The notes under the pieces were generated by a model, which saw only the letters and a list, made by a program, of their open reading frames with translations, was not told the origin of the DNA and made no database searches. Shown piece by piece: positions 30,822 through 30,917 of a stretch of 30,917 nt of DNA. The translations under genes were made by a program, and so were the position numbers. Position 1 is the stretch's first letter. Each line of letters opens with the position of its first letter. Source of the DNA: Bacteroidales bacterium (GTDB taxonomy: Bacteria > Bacteroidota > Bacteroidia > Bacteroidales > Bacteroidaceae); contig SFEK01000005.1 in the NCBI GenBank assembly GCA_004557285.1, forward strand, positions 1 through 30,917, given 5' to 3'.

Positions 30822-30917
30822 ATGATAGTGTCACTACCTCCCGTCTCGTCAGCAAAGATGCAGAAGCTCGACAGAGAAAAGACAGTCATCAACCTGTATG
30901 TTGCAGGTCATCCCATT
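30822..30917 (+). CDS. Unidentified protein, first 32 codons (cut by window edge)
   Basis: An open frame starts at the ATG at 30822 and runs to the window end. The visible product begins MIVSLPPVSSAKMQKLDREK and continues with TVINLYVAGHPI. The basic stretch followed by a helix and LYVAGHPI could be the start of a helix-turn-helix, as in some transposases or regulators, but too little is visible to name it. The nearest upstream in-frame stop is at 30726, and no other ATG precedes it in frame. Confidence 0.4.
   Translation, partial: MIVSLPPVSSAKMQKLDREKTVINLYVAGHPI

Noticed and set aside
30811..30825. A slippery run (GCAAAAAG) that could join the ATG at 30811 to the partial ORF by frameshifting
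   Set aside because: The run has five A residues, not the A-AAA-AAG heptamer, and no downstream structure is visible in the window.
1..30917. CRISPR arrays, phage genes, toxin-antitoxin or other defence systems
   Set aside because: No regular short repeats and no matching protein families were seen; AddAB is a general DNA repair complex here.

Overview
The window looks like chromosomal DNA from a member of the Bacteroidales, most likely a Prevotellaceae (Prevotella/Segatella-like) genome. Three things point there. The gene families are typical of Bacteroidota (DUF4421, DUF4861, DUF5686, the DUF1460 amidase, GldB, a DPP IV-type S9 peptidase and a short primary sigma factor). Eleven promoter-like elements have the Bacteroidota -7 form TAnnTTTG, several with a TTG about 19-20 bp upstream. 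Ribosome binding sites are weak. The organism assignment is inference; no rRNA or other marker is present.

Layout. 1-1633 (minus): a helix-hairpin-helix outer-membrane-type protein cut by the window edge, overlapping the end of a PAP2 phosphatase. 1776-1820: a strong terminator closing a minus-strand run that reads, from its 5' end, dipeptidyl peptidase IV (8924), DUF4861 protein, iorA, iorB and an aminotransferase (1839). The last three form a tight amino-acid-fermentation operon, in which transamination is followed by ferredoxin-dependent oxidation of aryl-2-oxo acids to acyl-CoA. 8925-9009: back-to-back promoters for dpp4 and a YhcC-type radical SAM gene. The radical SAM gene runs convergently into, and overlaps, an MltF-like lytic transglycosylase. 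11168-11281: another divergent promoter region, driving mltF and a histidinol-phosphate aminotransferase homologue that has lost the PLP lysine. That gene in turn overlaps the 3' end of a three-gene minus operon (Gfo/Idh/MocA oxidoreductase, DUF4421, DUF1460 muramoyl-alanine amidase).

15463-25966 is a plus-strand stretch: a six-helix membrane protein, a 396-nt gap holding one doubtful small ORF, the primary sigma factor rpoD, a DUF5686 beta-barrel protein, and an AddAB-type helicase-nuclease pair. 25989-28777 is minus: cytidine deaminase overlapped by a parallel beta-helix lipoprotein gene, then GldB. 29051-30505 is an HtrA/Deg periplasmic protease. Just beyond it is an orphan 3' end of a group II intron (domains V and VI, minus strand), then a promoter-like site and the first 32 codons of an unidentified gene.

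Most of the window is housekeeping or envelope-maintenance DNA. The strongest unusual item is the HisC-family pseudoenzyme at 11282-12316: an intact frame with a well-kept fold, but no Schiff-base lysine, no adjacent phosphate-binding arginine and no PTY tyrosine. It lies between two peptidoglycan-processing genes. The intron remnant and the short iorA without its ferredoxin domain come next.
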